Positions 60,901-64,000 of a DNA stretch of 64,000 nucleotides are shown piece by piece. Source of the DNA: Alviniconcha marisindica (taxonomy: Eukaryota > Mollusca > Gastropoda > Provannidae); contig JABMCL010001519.1 in NCBI GenBank assembly GCA_018857735.1, forward strand, positions 180,001-244,000. Direction: 5' to 3'. Made by a program: the position numbers and the translations under genes. The first letter of the stretch is position 1. Every line of letters begins with the position of its first letter. Below the pieces are notes generated by a model. The model worked only from the letters and a program-made list of their open reading frames with translations, searched no databases and had not been told where the DNA came from.

Positions 60901-63900
60901 CTGTGCCATTGGTAGAAGTACACACCTAGACCAGTTTGTAAAGGCACACAACACGTGTGAATACCCGGATCACTTGAACGTACACAACATAAAAATGAAC
61001 AGCCGGACCACTGAACACAGGTGAACACCCGGATCATCCCTAAAGGTACACAATGCACATCATGAACACATGAATGCACACAACACGAGTCACCATCTGC
61101 ACCAACTAAGCGTGCACATTTGGATCTAAGCGAACACAACGTAGGTGGTGAAGCCAAACTTTCAAAACCTAACAAATAATTATGTAAACACGCCGTGTCG
61201 ATTCCAGCTAGCGCGTATGACTTGAACGAACAGTTTTAACTTTGGAGATGATTATATTCTTCAACATACCACGCAAAGGCAGTAGAAATGTACAGTAACA
61301 GCACGGGTTGATGCCATAGTCTATTAAGCACATTAAGCCAAGAGCTGATGCCGAATTTTTCATTCGTCTTTTACTTTCGTGGTGCATATGGGTCTAATGT
61401 GATATTGTTATGGTATTTTGTCCACACACGCTTTATATGACAGCATGGGGGTGTGTATGTGGGTTGGGGGGGGGGGGGAGGAGTCAGTCCAGAGGGGAAT
61501 GTCTTCTCATGGTTTAATGTGATATTGTTATGGTATTTTGTCCACACTGTCTGCTTTATATGATAGGATGGGTGTGTGTATGAGGGTTGGGTGAGGTCGA
61601 GGTGGGGAGAGGAGGAGTCTAGAGGGGAACGTTTTCTCATGGTCTAAGGTCATGGTCTAATGTGATATCAGTGTTATTTTGTCTACACTGTCTGCTAAAT
61701 GTTACGAGTGTGGCGCTTTTGACGATCCTTTAACATGCTTTCAAATTAATGGCCCTTTAGCAGGTGTTAAGTATTTTGATTTAACACGGCCAGATATACA
61801 CACCGCCATAATCTCCTTCTGCACACGGTCCACACATACCTGATTGTTGCTGTCGGCCACCAGCACGCGCCCGCTCGTGCAGCACAGCCCCTGGGGGTTG
61901 GTGAACTCGCCCTTGTTGCGCCCTTTGACCCCGACCTTGAAGAGCAGGTCGTCCTCGATGGGGTTGGAGCGGCGGTTGGTGGAGCCGTGGGAGCGCGAGC
62001 TGGAGGGCCGCTTGGTGCCCTTCTGCTTGACCACCGCCGTGCGCGGGATCTTGGAAGACCCGCTGATGGTGTCCGCCTCCTCCCCGCCCGCCATGCACTT
62101 CACCTGAAATCAGCACACAGCCGGTCACCTAGGGCATTTCACCTGCAATCAGCACACAGCCGGTCACCTAGGGCATTTCACCTGCAATCAGCACACAGCC
62201 GGTCAGCTAGGGCGTTTCACCTGCAATCAGCACACAGCCGGTCAGCTAGGGCGTTTCATCTGCAATCAGCACACAGCCGGTCACCTAGGGCACTTTACCT
62301 GCAATCAGCACACAGTCGGTCACCTAGGACACTTTACCTGCAATCAGCACACATCCGGTCACCTAGGACACTTTACCTGCAGTTAGCACACATCCGGTCA
62401 CCTAGGGCACTTTACTTGCAATCAGCACACAGCCGGTCACCTAGGGCACTTTACCTGCAATCAGCACACAGTCGGTCACCTAGGGCACTTCACCTGCAAT
62501 CAGCACACAGCCGGTCAGCTAGGGCCGTTGTCCATCCGTGCGCTGGGTTCCTAATGATAACGGCCTAACGATAACGGGCACCGTAGAAGACAGTGGTGGT
62601 AACCCGCCTGCTAGATTTCTCTGACTTTGAGGTTCTTGGAGGAAGGAGCCTCCCCCAAGACATCAGGCACTCTGCTACTCTCTCTTCCTTCAAAGATATT
62701 TCTCTTCTCAGAATATTTAAGTTAAGCAACATTGTCCTTCACCCCTATCAGTCTGTGTGTGTGTATGTGCGCGCGCATCTTTCACATAGTTATGCTTGAA
62801 CCCTTGTGACACAACTGACCTTGAAAGGCGAGCCTTTGATATGCTGTTCAAAGAGCATCAGATCCAGCCGGTACCGGCCCTCCGTCTTCAGCGTGTAGGT
62901 GACGTCATACGTCCCGTTGCGGTTGTCCGTGACGACGGGCTGGACCTTGTCCTCCGACCCGTCGGCGGTCAGCAGGGCCGTGACGGGAGCGAAGCCGCAC
63001 TTGACCAGGTCGCCGTTGCGGTCCTTGGTGGTGACGGTGATGACGGAGGGGCGGCCCACGTAGCACTGTCTCAAGCCCTCCCCGGACGCGATGGTCTCGT
63101 GCGCCACGGCGCTGCTGGTGTGCAGCGAGCCTAGCGTGCACAGGGACTTCTTCACGCTCTGCAGGGACGTGTCGTCGAAGAGGAGGAAGTCGTTCTGCTC
63201 GGGCATGAAGCGCAGCTTGTGCAGGGCCAGCTCCTCCAGCTTCTGGGACATCTCCTTCTTCAGCAGCAGGATCTCCGTCTCGTTGCCGTGCTCCAGGGAG
63301 TCGGCGGTGAAGTCGCACGAGCTCTGCATCTTCTCCAGGAACGACTCCAGCGCCTCCCGCTGCTCGTTGAGCACGCCCTGCTTGGAGGAGTAGGCGTCCG
63401 TCAGCTCGATGAGGAGCGTGGCCTTGCGCTCGTCCATCATTTTGGACAGCTCGTTAAAGGCGTTGGAGATCTGCTGCTCGATCTCCTCCGAGCGCTTCTC
63501 CAGTGTCTTGCCCACGTCCGCGACGAGGGAGATAGAGTCCTCCACGAGCGGGACCTGCTCCCTCACCTGCGCTATCAGCTTGAGCAGCTCGCACTTCTGC
63601 TGCTCGATGGCGTCCCGGAGGGAGATGTTGGTGTGCCCTATGTGCTCGATGTCCGTGCAGTCGGCGCACACCGCCGTCTCGCATTCGGTGCAGTAGTACT
63701 GCAGCGCGTTGCCGTAGTGGTTGGGGCAGACCAGGTGCGGCGTCTCGTCGCTGTCCGTCGTGCCCGACACCTGGTCCACGCCCACTACGGTGTGCGCCAC
63801 CTCCTCCTCCTCCCCCCCGACCCCGGCTCCCACCCCGTCCATGGCGCAGTGCAGGTCCGTGCACAGCTCGCACAGAAAAACGTCGCAGTCCAGACACTTG

Positions 63901-64000
63901 GACACGGCGCGCGCGTCCTCCAACTCGCACGTGCTGCTCGTGCACAGCGCGCTCTGGGCCTGCTCCGACACTACGTCCATCAAATTTGTGACGAAGAAGT
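57942..64000 (-). CDS. TRIM2/3: TRIM2/TRIM3 E3 ubiquitin ligase, 5' end outside the window
   Basis: Cytosolic RING E3 ligase of the TRIM-NHL class. Exons on the minus strand: 62820-64000 (continues past the edge), 61840-62103, 60670-60852, 59797-60030, 58697-58837, 57942-58094 (stop TAG). All junctions are phase 0 with GT-AG borders, giving ~717 residues. Order: end of the RING linker ([13 protein letters not shown]), a B-box1-like Cys cluster with an acidic Gly/Glu insert, B-box2 ([17 protein letters not shown]), coiled coil, filamin repeat ([19 protein letters not shown] to HIKGSPFK), a basic linker with [12 protein letters not shown], and six NHL repeats ([108 protein letters not shown]). 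The end matches TRIM2/3 rather than TRIM71 or TRIM32. The RING exon lies beyond 64000. Several exon edges are copied in tandem in the introns. Confidence 0.95.
58366..58421. repeat. exact 28-bp tandem duplication
   Basis: GAAAGCTCTAGCGATAGTCG CAGCTGGT occurs twice head to tail in the last TRIM2/3 intron. Confidence 0.9.
58569..58632 (-). repeat. copy of the last TRIM2/3 acceptor edge
   Basis: AAACACCTGCACACAGTCAA TTAAGGGAAAGAGGTCAATG resembles the true edge and intron at 58090-58150 (AAACACCTGCACACACAGAC AAATAAGGGAAACGAGTC). The copy keeps a TGTGCAG|GTGTTT acceptor on the minus strand and then meets an in-frame TAA-type context. Confidence 0.82.
58961..59249. mobile_element. full palindromic fold-back MITE (~289 bp)
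   Basis: The left arm GAATCAACACACAAGGGAGT to ACCAGAGGTACATCCTC and the right arm, read in reverse complement, match over most of their ~140 bp. The centre is GAGGTACATCCTC..GAGGATGCACCTC. Half copies occur at 16588-16705 and 44279-44435. It lies in a TRIM2/3 intron. Confidence 0.88.
60031..60360 (-). repeat. partial copies of a TRIM2/3 NHL exon 5' edge with acceptors
   Basis: The true exon starts at 60030 after CTGTTTCAG. On the minus strand, copies of GGCACGGGACGACTGCAGGG appear near 60127-60165 (with CTGTTTCAG), 60210-60250 (with CTTTTCAG) and 60320-60355. The last copy extends ~70 bp into exon-like sequence (AACAACGGTCATATCAT, corresponding to NNGHI). The intervening intron pieces (TATCCACGAATG..ATGACCGTTGT) are likewise duplicated. 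Confidence 0.9.
60853..61150. repeat. degenerate repeat descending from a TRIM2/3 acceptor edge
   Basis: The real edge GAACACCTGCACCACCTGCA CGTACACCACACG is followed by loose copies: GAACACCTGTGCCATTGGTA, GAATACCCGGATCACTTGAA CGTACACAACA and GAACACCCGGATCATCCCTA, at 50-60 bp spacing. Divergence is high, so this case is less certain than the others. Confidence 0.6.
61385..61700. repeat. ~120-bp tandem repeat, 2.5 copies
   Basis: GGTCTAATGTGATATTGTTA to AGGGGAATGTCTTCTCATG repeats, with a G-rich middle of variable length. In TRIM2/3 intron. Confidence 0.88.
62104..62525 (-). repeat. 39-bp array derived from a TRIM2/3 acceptor edge, ~10 copies
   Basis: The true acceptor on the minus strand is CTGATTTCAG|GTGAAGTGCA at 62103. 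Upstream in the intron, CTGATTGCAG|GTGAAATGCC recurs every 39 bp (for example 62140, 62179, 62218). Each copy retains a usable AG and the GTGAA start of the exon, followed by CTAGGTGACCGGCTGTGTG. Period regularity and low divergence suggest recent expansion. Confidence 0.94.

Noticed and set aside
62790..63945. Overlapping long frames on both strands opposite TRIM2/3
   Set aside because: Shadow frames caused by the high GC content of the real exon; only the frame with B-box, coiled coil and filamin residues is coding.

Overview
The window looks like nuclear DNA of a marine mollusc, most likely a gastropod; this is an inference. The reasons are spliced genes with GT-AG introns, animal gene families throughout (YIPF, CCDC134, a TLR-type TIR domain, TRIM-NHL), several tRNA-derived SINE families, and very dense CA/GT, CT and poly-G/C repeats. 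There is no operon, CRISPR array, rRNA or functional tRNA.

Layout. 1-5.9 kb (+): the last two coding exons of a YIPF5 gene, embedded in tandem repeats. 6-19.4 kb: no recognised gene; microsatellites, several minisatellite fields and SINEs. 19.6-24.6 kb (-): a complete seven-exon YIPF6 gene. 24.9-29.8 kb (+): a complete six-exon CCDC134 gene, divergent from YIPF6 with 317 bp between the two start codons, so probably sharing a promoter. 30-45 kb: no confident gene; a 33-bp minisatellite, SINE fragments, an AT-rich palindromic repeat field and a 606-bp inverted-repeat element. 45.5-47.8 kb (-): an intron-free gene for a multi-pass Ig/TIR membrane receptor whose reading frame breaks inside the TIR domain. 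48-57.9 kb: degenerate repeats, SINEs, two extreme poly-G tracts and a 2,377-bp element with perfect 22-bp terminal inverted repeats. 57.9-64 kb (-): TRIM2/3 from just after the RING finger to its stop codon.

YIPF5, YIPF6 and CCDC134 all belong to the early secretory pathway (ER/Golgi). The TIR receptor suggests innate signalling, and TRIM2/3 is a cytosolic ubiquitin ligase.

The most unusual signal is a recurrent pattern. Introns next to exons in three unrelated genes carry tandem arrays built from the neighbouring exon edge together with its splice acceptor or donor. The clearest cases are both sides of a YIPF5 exon, the donor side of CCDC134 exon 4, and several acceptor edges plus the stop-codon end of TRIM2/3. 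The arrays place rows of decoy splice sites beside the real ones. YIPF6 also has a decayed copy of its exon 2. I know of no named system that this matches.
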